Numbered from the stretch's first letter, positions 1 through 8,623 are shown. The stretch: DNA of 32,027 nt from Oscillospiraceae bacterium (GCA_031261635.1 JAISJH010000107.1:1-32027); one strand, 5' to 3'. The notes: generated by a model from the letters alone, not told the origin. Numbers and translations: made by a program.

Positions 1-429
1 AAGCTCGACGCGCCCGAAGGAGTTAGCTTCCTTTAATCTTGCCGCGAGTAAAGTTACCGTATTGCCGGAACGCTGATGATTTGACAGCACTTTGAGATAT
101 GTTTCAGAGGAGATTAGCGGCATATCGCCGTAGCAAACCACAATAGCCGAGGCGTCCGATATAGTCGGCAGGGCGCACTGTACGGCGTGTCCCGTCCCGA
201 GCTGCGGCTCCTGTAAAGCCGTGGGATATGCCGGGAACGCCGCGCGTACCGCCTCCGCCATATAGCCGACTACGAGCGTTGTATCAGCGGGTGGGATAAA
301 GTCCAGCGCGTCAAGCACGTAAGACAATATCGGTCTGCCGTTTACTTCGCGCAGAACCTTCGGGAGCGGCGTTCCGTCCTGCAAGCGCGTGCCTTTACCC
401 GCCGCGAGTATGATTGCTTTAATACGCAT
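1..429 (-). CDS. NTP-transferase / GlmU-like nucleotidyltransferase, N-terminal part (runs off window edge)
   Basis: Minus-strand translation from ATG at 429 begins MRIKAIILAAGKGTRLQDGTPLPKVLREVNGRPILSYVLDAL, the LAAGxGTR...PK signature of sugar-phosphate nucleotidyltransferases. Open to window start. Confidence 0.8.
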   Translation of the reverse strand, partial: MRIKAIILAAGKGTRLQDGTPLPKVLREVNGRPILSYVLDALDFIPPADTTLVVGYMAEAVRAAFPAYPTALQEPQLGTGHAVQCALPTISDASAIVVCYGDMPLISSETYLKVLSNHQRSGNTVTLLAARLKEANSFGRVEL

Positions 430-1711
430 AGTGATATTCCTTTCCGTTTGCAGTAAAGCCCGTGACGTAGCGGAACGCGCCGCCGGGATTGAGATATGTC
501 ACCGTTTGCGAAAATTCAAGCGGTGAGATTTTTTCCTCGAACAGGTCGTAAATGTACTCCTGATGAGCGTAATCGCGTGTAAAGTATTTAGCTATGTCAG
601 GCGCGGAAATTGCCGCGTACACATATATAAAACCCGCGCAGAGTACCGGGACAGCGCAAAGCGCCGCTTTGCGAAACTTAGGAAGCTCTGACAAGCCGTA
701 GCCTTGCAGGAGGATAATCGGTATCATAAGCATATTAAGACGGTTAATGTTACCGTCAATAAATAACGCTGAAACAAGTCCCGAGGCGAGCAATATAAGC
801 GTTAGTATGTTCGCCCGCCGAAGTACCGACCGCGCAACCCCGAAGCACAGAAGCAGGAAACCCGGAACCGACCAGAACAGCCCGAAGTACGGCACACTGT
901 TCCACGGCAAGCCGTCCGACTGGTTTGTCAGCACCCGCAGAAGTTTTAAGGCGTTACCCGCGAAATCGAAACTAAGCGTTGAAACCTGCCGCGTTTCAGT
1001 GAGTTTGGGCAGTGTAAAGCACAAAAGCTTTAAGGTGTCAAGCCCCAGTACGTTTCGTATCTGGCAAAACACCAGCGGGAACGCGACTACAGCGAACACT
1101 AAAGCCGCCCTCCACGGAAGCCTCCGACTGTAAAGGCAATAGCCTAACAGAAAGAGCGGAACGACCATAAACGCCGTACCATACGAATACAGGCTCAAAG
1201 CAAACACTACGGCGGCGGCGTACAGTTTCCCGCGTTTAGTAAAATACAAGCCGAGCAGTAAACAAAACGGAAACAGGTTGCTTTCTAAACCCCAACGCGA
1301 AGCCATTATAGCCCACGGTGAGAAACAGATAGCAGTTATCATATAACAGATAGCAGTTTTATTATCTTTCCACCCGTGCCACACTATAAACAGGCTAGCG
1401 CAACCGCAGAGTGCCATAGGCAAGCGTATAGCGAACGCCGTCAAGCCAAAAACCGCTACAAAGGGTATGCACAGATAGCTGTACAGTACGTTCTGCCCCG
1501 AACCCCAGGACTGGAATAGTACCGGGAACGAAAAGTCGTTGCGGTCAATGCCAAAGTTCAGCAAAGCCCAGGCTTCGTAACCCGCGCTTACTTCGTCCTG
1601 ATTCAAGCCCGGCGGGAAGCGCGTCAGAAATAGCACACGAAGCAACACACCCGCCAAGATACAGAACCCGGCGGGTGTTAGCAGTCGCTTCAGTCGTTTA
1701 GAACTTAACAA
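419..1711 (-). CDS. Polytopic membrane protein, GT39/ArnT-like glycosyltransferase family
   Basis: Many hydrophobic segments and an early RFPPGLNQDEVSAGYEAW motif (acidic DE in first periplasmic loop as in PMT-type GTs). ORF track starts at 1861, but the first ~50 aa overlap the next gene out of frame; a TTG at 1711 just after a GGAG is a more likely start. Confidence 0.6.
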   Translation of the reverse strand: MLSSKRLKRLLTPAGFCILAGVLLRVLFLTRFPPGLNQDEVSAGYEAWALLNFGIDRNDFSFPVLFQSWGSGQNVLYSYLCIPFVAVFGLTAFAIRLPMALCGCASLFIVWHGWKDNKTAICYMITAICFSPWAIMASRWGLESNLFPFCLLLGLYFTKRGKLYAAAVVFALSLYSYGTAFMVVPLFLLGYCLYSRRLPWRAALVFAVVAFPLVFCQIRNVLGLDTLKLLCFTLPKLTETRQVSTLSFDFAGNALKLLRVLTNQSDGLPWNSVPYFGLFWSVPGFLLLCFGVARSVLRRANILTLILLASGLVSALFIDGNINRLNMLMIPIILLQGYGLSELPKFRKAALCAVPVLCAGFIYVYAAISAPDIAKYFTRDYAHQEYIYDLFEEKISPLEFSQTVTYLNPGGAFRYVTGFTANGKEYHYAY

Positions 1712-2102
1712 CTTCCGGCTCTCCGGCAAAGCTTGAGAACGTAGCGGTCGCGTCCTTAATGTAGAAGTGACCGAGGACGTTCCCGGTTTGCTCGTTGTAC
1801 AGACCCTTAAGCTGCGGGCTGTCTGTGAACGCGGCTTCGGTAACGACTGCGCGGTCGTCAAAGACAGCCGTGCCCTCGATACGAACCCAGCTCATCTCCG
1901 CCGGGATATAGGCGCAGATTTCAAACTTCGGGTTTGCGCGTGTCTGCGCGAAGGACGGCTTCTGCTGCCCCATACCGAAGTACAGCTTATCCTCGTACTT
2001 CATAAAGAAGCCGAAGGGACGGACGCGCGGCTGACCGTTTGTCTCTGCCGTAGCATAGAAAAACGTGCCGGCTTTTTTGAGATATTCGTAGACCTTGTCC
2101 AT
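1698..2102 (-). CDS. Pyridoxamine 5'-phosphate oxidase-like flavin-binding protein
   Basis: MDKVYEYLKKAGTFFYATAETNGQPRVRPFGFFMKYEDKLYFGMGQQKPSF; PPOX split-barrel pattern. ATG at 2102 preferred over the ORF-track start at 2201, with GGAGGT upstream. Confidence 0.8.
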   Translation of the reverse strand: MDKVYEYLKKAGTFFYATAETNGQPRVRPFGFFMKYEDKLYFGMGQQKPSFAQTRANPKFEICAYIPAEMSWVRIEGTAVFDDRAVVTEAAFTDSPQLKGLYNEQTGNVLGHFYIKDATATFSSFAGEPEVVKF

Positions 2103-2136
2103 AGTGGGTATACCTCCAAATGAATTATTTGCCACT

Positions 2137-2165
2137 AGTATAACACATCTCGTCGATAAACGCAA
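2137..2165 (-). promoter_or_regulatory. Sigma-A type promoter for PPOX gene (TTGCGT-N17-TATACT)
   Basis: Reverse complement of ACGCAA (2160-2165) and AGTATA (2137-2142), spacer 17 nt. Confidence 0.6.
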
Positions 2166-2227
2166 GAGGTATTTTTGTCGAATTGCAAAAAGTAAATACA
2201 ATTACCCCACCACTGTTATTTTACCTC

Positions 2228-2256
2228 TTGTCAAAACTATTGGGCTGTGATATAAT
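2228..2256 (+). promoter_or_regulatory. Sigma-A type promoter for sortase gene (TTGTCA-N17-TATAAT)
   Basis: TTGTCA 2228-2233, TATAAT 2251-2256, followed by AGGAGGA and ATG at 2281. Confidence 0.7.
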
Positions 2257-2280
2257 AGTAACATTAGGAGGATAGTCGCT

Positions 2281-3465
2281 ATGAATAAAAAGAAACCCAC
2301 GCGGGCGGACGCGGACGCGGTCTTGTCGCCGTCTAAAGAGCGCCTGCAAAACGTGAAAAAGAAGCGTACTTACGCAAAACTCCGCATTGCCGCCCTGTGC
2401 CTTTGCATCGCCGTAATGGTTTTCTCGGCTTTTGAAATTGTCACGGGCGCGCTTGAATATAAAAGAGGCAAGGACATTTACGACGATATAGCCGATACGT
2501 TCCTTTCCACGCCTACCGCCAATAGCGGCGGCACGGCTACTACCGCGCCTACCGAACGCGCGGCTCCGTCAACTCCCGCTCCCACGCTTGCAAACGACGG
2601 CGGTGACGAGGATAACGGGGAGGAAACCGCAGCACCCGAGTCGCCCTCGCCGACTACCAAAATTATAGAGGATTTCGCTTCGGACGTTTGGCCGAATGTT
2701 GATTTCGAGGGTATGCGCGCTAAGAACCCGGACACCGCGGCGTGGATTATCGGAGTCGGGACGAATATTAACTACCCCGTTGTTTACAGCCGCGATAATA
2801 CCGAATATCTGAACACAACTTTCAGCGGGCAAAAGAGCATTTTAGGCGCGATTTTCGTGGATATGCGAAATAACGAGGGTTTCATCGACCGAAATAATAT
2901 CATCTACGGGCATTATATCAATAACCACACAATGTTCTGGACAATTTCGCAGTACAAAAAGCAGGATTTCTATAACGAACACCCGACAATGCGCCTGATT
3001 ACTCCCGAGGGACGCTACGAAATTCAGCTCTTTGCCGGGAAAATTGCCTCCGCGGACGAATACGACGCCTGGAAACTCACTTTCTACACCGATATCGAGT
3101 TTAATTACTGGCTTGATTACCTCAAACAAAACAGCACTTTCAAAAGCGACGTTGAGGTCGCCGCGAATGAGCGCGTAGTGTCGCTCTCCACCTGCTCATA
3201 TGAATTTTCAGACGCGCGTTATATTGTTTACGGTAAGTTAGTTCCGCTGGACGGTCAAACGGTTTTGCCGCCGGAGCCGAGTTACGTCCCGGCTCCCGTC
3301 CCCGCTCCCACGCCGGAGCCTACTCCCGAGCCTACGCCGGAACCTACGCCGGAAATAACTCCCGAGCCGGAAACAACAGAACAGCCCGAAGCAGATATTG
3401 CCCCGGGTGAAACGCGGGAATTTGAACCAACTTCGCCGCCGGACGCTGAAATTATCCCCGAATAA
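2281..3465 (+). CDS. Class B-like sortase with N-terminal TM and C-terminal (T)PEP repeat tail
   Basis: Catalytic-site motifs NIIYGHYINNHTMFW (His) and VSLSTCSYEFSDARYIVYGKL (Cys...Arg); TM near N-terminus; tail PTPEPTPEPTPEPTPEITPEPE. Confidence 0.85.
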   Translation: MNKKKPTRADADAVLSPSKERLQNVKKKRTYAKLRIAALCLCIAVMVFSAFEIVTGALEYKRGKDIYDDIADTFLSTPTANSGGTATTAPTERAAPSTPAPTLANDGGDEDNGEETAAPESPSPTTKIIEDFASDVWPNVDFEGMRAKNPDTAAWIIGVGTNINYPVVYSRDNTEYLNTTFSGQKSILGAIFVDMRNNEGFIDRNNIIYGHYINNHTMFWTISQYKKQDFYNEHPTMRLITPEGRYEIQLFAGKIASADEYDAWKLTFYTDIEFNYWLDYLKQNSTFKSDVEVAANERVVSLSTCSYEFSDARYIVYGKLVPLDGQTVLPPEPSYVPAPVPAPTPEPTPEPTPEPTPEITPEPETTEQPEADIAPGETREFEPTSPPDAEIIPE

Positions 3466-3496
3466 ATCAATAGGCGGCTTTGAGCCGCCTATTGTA
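3466..3496 (+). terminator. Intrinsic terminator downstream of sortase
   Basis: ATAGGCGGCTttgAGCCGCCTAT stem-loop directly after the stop. Confidence 0.6.
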
Positions 3497-3551
3497 ATAC
3501 ACCCGTCCTACACCCTACTACACCCTACACCCCCGTCCCGGCGCCGTGCGC

Positions 3552-3712
3552 CGTCTTTGCGAGCGCCGCCGCACTTGCGATACGTAGGACGTATAGGCGC
3601 GAAGCAATCCAATGCCGGGAGCGAAACATACGTATCTGCGGATTGCGGCACTGGATTGCCGCGCCGGTTTCATTCCTACGTATCGCAAGCTTTCCGCGGC
3701 TCGCAATGACGG
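3552..3712. repeat. MITE-like imperfect palindromic repeat, copy A
   Basis: gtctttgcgagc...gcgaagcaatccaatgcc...ggcactggattgccgcgcc...gcggctcgcaatgac; inverted ends and inverted inner GAAGCAATCCA/TGGATTGC blocks. Confidence 0.75.
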
Positions 3713-3789
3713 CGCACTGCGCCGGGACGGAGGGACGGAGGGACGGACGTCAAATATAGTTTCCACAAAATAAATAGTTGCCACAAAAT

Positions 3790-3822
3790 AAACCAATAGG
3801 CGGCTACAAGCCGCCTATTATC
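3790..3822 (-). terminator. Intrinsic terminator downstream of pfkB-family gene
   Basis: caATAGGCGGCTacaAGCCGCCTATtatctttt, same stem as the sortase terminator. Confidence 0.55.
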
Positions 3823-3824
3823 TT

Positions 3825-5171
3825 TTATACGGATTTCTTTGGGCGTCCGCGCCCGCGTTTTTCTTTTTCCGCGCTTTTGGCTTTCTTAGGTCTGCCGCGT
3901 TTTTTGGGTACTTCGGACGGTTCCTCAATTGCGATTTCGCTTATTTCCTCGGGTTCAGCAATTTCCTCGGCAACGTCGACCGGCGCGGCTTCAACTGTTT
4001 CATTTACTTCCGCTACATCGTCAATCGCCGCGATTTCGTTTGCTTCCTCGATTGCGACATCGGTCAACGTTTCCGCAATTTCTGTCTCCGCAATTGTGCT
4101 TTCCGCGACTTCCGCAATTTCCTCCGCTTCCTCAATTAGCGGGGCGACCGCTGTTTTTTTAGGTCTGCCGCGCTTTTTGGGTTCTGCGGGAACTACTTCA
4201 ATTTTGGGAGCGTTTTTCTTAGGTCTGCCGCGCCTTTTGGGTTCAGACGCGCCGGCGTCGTCGGATTTAATAATCCACGCGCCTTTGCCGGCCTCGGCTT
4301 TTACCGCCGATTTTGTTTTTTCAGGCACGAGACCTTTGATATAAATATTGTCATAAAGCTCGTCAACTTCGGCTTTTGAAGCGAAACTGACTGCCGCGCC
4401 CTTGCGCGTTGTGGATAGCGCACCCGCGCAATTCGCGTATTTGACGGCTTCCTCGAATTTCCAGGACGCCGCGAGTTTTGCCGCCAACGCGCCTACAAAC
4501 GCGTCGCCCGCGCCGGTTGTGTCCACCGTGTCTACGGGGATACCGGGAACGTGCGTTTTATTCACCGCAACGCCGTGTTTGCCAAGCGTTTCAATCGTGA
4601 GCGGTACGGGCAATTTGTGATAGTAACGCGCCTCGTCGCTGTTCGGCGTCGCAATATCAACATTGCTCCAAAATTCCTCCGGCACGTCGGCCGCCGGAGC
4701 GGGGTCAACGATAACCGTGTTACCGAGTTCTTTGGCTTTTATCGCAAGCTTCAGGCTTGTCTGAATATCAGCAGAGAACTGCGTGATAAAGATTCCGTTT
4801 TCAGGAATTGCTTTTAACCAGCGTTCTTTGTGAACCTCGTCGGGATATTTACCGACGTTGTCGCCGCGAACGAATTTAGGCGTACCGTCGTCCGTTAGCG
4901 TTATAGACGTGATACTCGTCGGGTGACCGTTCGACGCGTGCAAACGCTGAACATTTTTATCGGGCAAGCCCTTTTCGCGCCAAAAGTTCACGAGATAGTG
5001 ACCCATTGGGTCGGAAGTGATAAGGGTAGCCAGCCGAACGTCCTCCGCGCCGTAAGTAAGCGCGGCGATTGCCTGGTTCGAGGCTTTCCCTCCCGGCGAA
5101 AGCTGTACATCGCCGTCCGAGTACGCGGTAACATCAACCGCGCTGCTGCCGTAAATGAAAATCGGTTTCAA
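3825..5171 (-). CDS. PfkB-family carbohydrate kinase (ribokinase-like) with C-terminal AT-hook-like tail
   Basis: N-terminal SPGGKASNQAIAAL and C-terminal DTTGAGDAFVGALAAKL PfkB signatures; residues ~281-448 carry KRRGRPKK, KKRGRPKK, KKRGRPKK and RGRGRPKK separated by a Glu-rich linker. Confidence 0.9.
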   Translation of the reverse strand: MKPIFIYGSSAVDVTAYSDGDVQLSPGGKASNQAIAALTYGAEDVRLATLITSDPMGHYLVNFWREKGLPDKNVQRLHASNGHPTSITSITLTDDGTPKFVRGDNVGKYPDEVHKERWLKAIPENGIFITQFSADIQTSLKLAIKAKELGNTVIVDPAPAADVPEEFWSNVDIATPNSDEARYYHKLPVPLTIETLGKHGVAVNKTHVPGIPVDTVDTTGAGDAFVGALAAKLAASWKFEEAVKYANCAGALSTTRKGAAVSFASKAEVDELYDNIYIKGLVPEKTKSAVKAEAGKGAWIIKSDDAGASEPKRRGRPKKNAPKIEVVPAEPKKRGRPKKTAVAPLIEEAEEIAEVAESTIAETEIAETLTDVAIEEANEIAAIDDVAEVNETVEAAPVDVAEEIAEPEEISEIAIEEPSEVPKKRGRPKKAKSAEKEKRGRGRPKKSV

Positions 5172-5192
5172 AATTATACCCCCAAATTTTTT

Positions 5193-5306
5193 CAGTTAAC
5201 AGATATCTGTTAACAGTTAACAGTTATCAAATATCAAATATCAGAGACGAAAGTTTAGGACGAGAGTTGCGTTAGTTATCAGATATTAAATATTAAATAT
5301 CAGAGA
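5193..5306. repeat. Heptanucleotide-periodic repeat arrays (two tandem blocks)
   Basis: cagttaa cagatat ctgttaa cagttaa cagttat caaatat caaatat cagagac, then ttagtta tcagata ttaaata ttaaata tcagaga after a shared ggacgagagttgcg spacer. Confidence 0.85.
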
Positions 5307-5390
5307 CGTGAGCTTTTGGACGAGAGTTGCGGCAACTCTTTAAGTTTATATATAATTTCAAGAAACGAAACCCGCGCCGAGCGCGAAACT

Positions 5391-5430
5391 GATATTTGAT
5401 ATTTGTTCACTGTTATTTGTTCACTGTTTA
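5391..5430. repeat. Heptanucleotide-type repeat (inverse orientation)
   Basis: gatatttgatatttgttcactgttatttgttcactgttta. Confidence 0.65.
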
Positions 5431-6257
5431 GGTCCTCCCCAGCCTTGGCCTTGCTCGCTTAGAGCGGAGCCGCAGGGGTCGATTACGCTTGCGCCGCCCT
5501 CTACGGGGAGAACCGCGCCTGTTATGAAGCTTGAATCATCGCTTGCGAAAAATACCGCCGCACCGGAAACTTCGTCGGGAGACGCCGCGCGCTGTAGCGG
5601 AGTATAGCGCGTCATATATTTGAGCGCGCCCTCTACGCCGGTTCCGAGCGATTCGCCGAGGCTCTGCATTGAATTTTCAAGCATTGCCGTAGCCGTCGCT
5701 CCCGGGCAAATTACATTACAGCGGATATTGTATTTGCCATAGTCATTAGCGCAGGACTGACTAAGCCCGACAATTCCGTGCTTGCTCGCGATATACGCCG
5801 GAAGCCCGGGAGGGCAGCGGAGAGCCGCCAAACTCGCGATATTTACGATTGCTCCGCCGCCTTGTTTAATCATATAGGGAAGCGCGGATTTAATCGTGTA
5901 GAACGCGCCGAACAGGTTAGTTTCGATGATATTGCGAAACGCCTCGACGGGTAAATCGGCAATTGAACCGGCGGGACTGTCAACACCCGCGTTGTTGACT
6001 AAAATGTCAATTTTCCCGCCGCCGAAGTTAACCGTCGCTTCAATCATTTTTACGGCGTCCTCGTAATTACGTACATCGCCGACAAAGGGAAGCGCACTGC
6101 CCGCCGGAAGTTTTGCGATAATGCCTGAAAGCGCCGCCTCACGCCGTCCGGTGATAACGACTTTCGCGCCCTCGGCGGCGTAGCGTTCGGCTATCGCCGC
6201 GCCTATTCCGGAGCCGCCGCCTGTGATTAACGCTGTTTTGCCCTGTAGTTTGCCCAT
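5421..6257 (-). CDS. SDR-family NAD(P)-dependent oxidoreductase
   Basis: TGGGSGIGAAIAERYAAEGAKVV cofactor motif, NNAGVD, and YIASKHG active site. Confidence 0.92.
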   Translation of the reverse strand: MGKLQGKTALITGGGSGIGAAIAERYAAEGAKVVITGRREAALSGIIAKLPAGSALPFVGDVRNYEDAVKMIEATVNFGGGKIDILVNNAGVDSPAGSIADLPVEAFRNIIETNLFGAFYTIKSALPYMIKQGGGAIVNIASLAALRCPPGLPAYIASKHGIVGLSQSCANDYGKYNIRCNVICPGATATAMLENSMQSLGESLGTGVEGALKYMTRYTPLQRAASPDEVSGAAVFFASDDSSFITGAVLPVEGGASVIDPCGSALSEQGQGWGGPKQ

Positions 6258-6349
6258 TGTTTGTTTCCTCCCGTTTTTTTATTGTTATTTTTATTATAGC
6301 ACACATTTTCAAAACTTACAAGTGTTTTTGAAAAAAAACTTTTTCGTAC

Positions 6350-6377
6350 TTGACAAAATTTTTTTATATGGTATAAT
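6350..6377 (+). promoter_or_regulatory. Sigma-A type promoter of ilv operon (TTGACA-N16-TATAAT)
   Basis: TTGACA 6350-6355, TATAAT 6372-6377, 33 nt before ATG 6411. Confidence 0.7.
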
Positions 6378-6410
6378 TAGGTTAACATAGAATTTCACAA
6401 GGGGACAAAT

Positions 6411-8063
6411 ATGAGACTTTGCGGTGCCGCAATTACGATTGAAACATTGATAGCGCATAATGTCAGCGACGTTTTTGGCTATCCCGGAGGACAGGTTCTG
6501 AATATTTATGACGAGCTTTACAAACGCTCTGATAAGATTCGCCACATTCTTTCCTGTCACGAACAGGGCGCGGCGCACGCCGCGGACGGTTACGCGCGCT
6601 CCGCCGGTATTCCGGGCGTTGTAATCGCGACTTCGGGGCCGGGCGCGACTAATTTAGTTACGGGAATTGCCACGGCGTATCTTGATTCTTCGCCGCTGAT
6701 TGCGATTACGGGAAACGTTTCGTCAACGCTGATTGGTAAAGACAGCTTCCAGGAAGTTGACATTGCCGGAATTACAATGCCGGTTACGAAACACAATTAT
6801 ATTGTTAAACGCGTTGAGGATTTAGAGGACGTACTTTGCGAAGCGTTCCAGATAGCAGTTTCAGGCCGCCCCGGTCCCGTGCTGATTGACATTACAAAAG
6901 ACGCGCAGACCGGCGAAACGGAATTTCGCGGAGGTTTGCCGAAGCCCGCTTTTGCGGCGGCTTCCCCGAAGGCGGACGCAATTCGCGCCGCCGCCGCGCT
7001 GATTGAGAAAAGCGAAAAGCCCTATATCTATTGCGGCGGCGGCGTAATCGCTTCCGGCGCGGGTGCGCTTTTAGCTGACTTTGCGAATAAAATCGACGCT
7101 CCCGTAGGTTTTTCAATGATGGGGCTGTCCGCTATGGATTACAAAAACCCGCGCAAACTCGGTATGACGGGTATGCACGGTACCTACCCCGCAATCAAAA
7201 TGAACGAGCAGGCGGATTTAATAATCGCGGTCGGAGTGCGCTTTTCAGACAGGGCTACGGGTAATAAAGAAGCGTATCAGAAAAATACTAAAATCGTACA
7301 CATCGACGTTGACGATGCTGAAATCAATAAAAACATTAACTGCGACGTTGATATCGTCGGCAATCTGAACGTTTCGCTTTCAGAACTTATAAAGGCAGTT
7401 AAGGAATGTAAGCACGGCGACTGGAACGGGCTTGCGGAACAGTTTAAGCGGGAGGTCACTTTCGCGGAGGGTTTCAATCCGCGCAGTATAATCCGCGAAG
7501 TACGAAAACATACGGACGCGGACACGATAATCGCAACGGACGTGGGACAGCACCAAATGTGGACAGCTCAATACTACGAATTTTCAAATCCGCGAACGTT
7601 TCTGACTTCCGGCGGCCTCGGGACAATGGGCTTCGGAATGGGCGCGGCAATCGGCGCGTCAATCGCCCACGGAGGCGCAAGAACGGTTTTGTTTACCGGG
7701 GACGGAAGTTTCCATATGAATTTGAATGAATTTGCCACCGCCGTGCGTTATAATCTTCCGATTGTGGTTATAGTAATGAATAACAATGTTTTAGGAATGG
7801 TGCGGCAATGGCAAACTCTGTTCTACGAAAAACGTTATTCTCAAACTGAAATGGACAGGGTAACCGATTACGTAAAACTCGCGGAAGCGTTTGGAGGTAC
7901 GGGTTATAAGGCTGAAACGCTTGACGAACTCCAAAAATCGCTTGAAGCGGCCTTCGCTTCGGACGCTCCCGTCATTATCGACTGCGTAATCGGCCGCGAC
8001 GAAATGGTTTTACCGATGATTCCGGCGGGAGGCTCATATGCGGAAGCGATTTACAGTTTATAG
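6411..8063 (+). CDS. ilvB: Acetolactate synthase large subunit
   Basis: ThDP-enzyme motifs: GYPGGQVLNIYDELY, CHEQGAAHAADGYARS, and TGDGSFHMNLNEFATAVRYNLPIVVIVMNNN. Confidence 0.95.
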   Translation: MRLCGAAITIETLIAHNVSDVFGYPGGQVLNIYDELYKRSDKIRHILSCHEQGAAHAADGYARSAGIPGVVIATSGPGATNLVTGIATAYLDSSPLIAITGNVSSTLIGKDSFQEVDIAGITMPVTKHNYIVKRVEDLEDVLCEAFQIAVSGRPGPVLIDITKDAQTGETEFRGGLPKPAFAAASPKADAIRAAAALIEKSEKPYIYCGGGVIASGAGALLADFANKIDAPVGFSMMGLSAMDYKNPRKLGMTGMHGTYPAIKMNEQADLIIAVGVRFSDRATGNKEAYQKNTKIVHIDVDDAEINKNINCDVDIVGNLNVSLSELIKAVKECKHGDWNGLAEQFKREVTFAEGFNPRSIIREVRKHTDADTIIATDVGQHQMWTAQYYEFSNPRTFLTSGGLGTMGFGMGAAIGASIAHGGARTVLFTGDGSFHMNLNEFATAVRYNLPIVVIVMNNNVLGMVRQWQTLFYEKRYSQTEMDRVTDYVKLAEAFGGTGYKAETLDELQKSLEAAFASDAPVIIDCVIGRDEMVLPMIPAGGSYAEAIYSL

Positions 8064-8085
8064 TTATCAAATATCAAATATCAGT
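8061..8085. repeat. Heptanucleotide-periodic repeat at ilvB stop codon
   Basis: tagttatcaaatatcaaatatcag. Confidence 0.7.
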
Positions 8086-8104
8086 TTTGGAGATGCGTTG
8101 TGCG

Positions 8105-8347
8105 ATGGAAATTCAGAATTTCACTCTTTCTATAATAGTAACGAACAAGGCGGGCGTGTTATCCCGCGTTATCGGCTTGTTTTCTAAGCGCGGCTACAAT
8201 ATTGATACTTTATATGTCGGCCCAAAAGTTGAGGACCCGCGCCATTCGCGGATTATTATGACCTCCTCCGGCGACGACGCTACGCGCGAACAAATTATCA
8301 AACAGCTGCGAAAAATATTCGACGTGCAGGAAGTTAAATTGATATGA
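8105..8347 (+). CDS. ilvN: Acetolactate synthase small subunit, short ACT-domain-only form
   Basis: MEIQNFTLSIIVTNKAGVLSRVIGLFSKRGYNIDTLYVGP is the ACT domain of IlvN/IlvH; ~80 aa with no second domain. ORF track start is 8087. Confidence 0.88.
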   Translation: MEIQNFTLSIIVTNKAGVLSRVIGLFSKRGYNIDTLYVGPKVEDPRHSRIIMTSSGDDATREQIIKQLRKIFDVQEVKLI

Positions 8348-8358
8348 GTTGAGACCCC

Positions 8359-8520
8359 GTCATTGCGAGCCGCGGTAATCGCGAGATACGTACCGTGTTC
8401 AGCGGCGAAGCAATCCAATGCTTACAACTAAAGAAAAGTATCTGAAAATTCTGCTCATTTGGATTGCCGCGCCGCGTTTCAGTTCCGCGTATCTCAAACT
8501 TTGCGGCGGCTCGCAATGAC
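8359..8520. repeat. MITE-like imperfect palindromic repeat, copy B (within ilv operon)
   Basis: gtcattgcgagccgcgg...gcgaagcaatccaatgc...ggattgccgcgccg...cggctcgcaatgac. Confidence 0.8.
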
Positions 8521-8623
8521 GAACTTTTTAGTTTCTTAAGATAATTTAAGGTTTGTGTAAATATGAACCGTTTGTTAATTGAGCAAAATAAAAATTATAT
8601 ATATCGAAAGGTAACACAACACA

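Noticed and set aside
1712-1861. N-terminal 50 aa of the 480-aa membrane protein ORF
   Set aside because: Overlaps the well-supported PPOX gene in another frame; probably an upstream open-frame extension.
3518-3796. ORFs inside the repeat island between sortase and pfkB
   Set aside because: They lie wholly in repeat sequence, lack RBS, and similar peptides (PPHLRYV) recur in other repeat copies.
3778-4344. 188-aa + strand ORF opposite the PfkB tail
   Set aside because: Ser/Ala-rich mirror of the AT-hook/acidic tail, with no start context or homology signal.
6258-6410. T-box riboswitch or leader attenuator before ilvB
   Set aside because: Only about 30 nt lie between the -10 box and ATG, too short; no T-box consensus seen.
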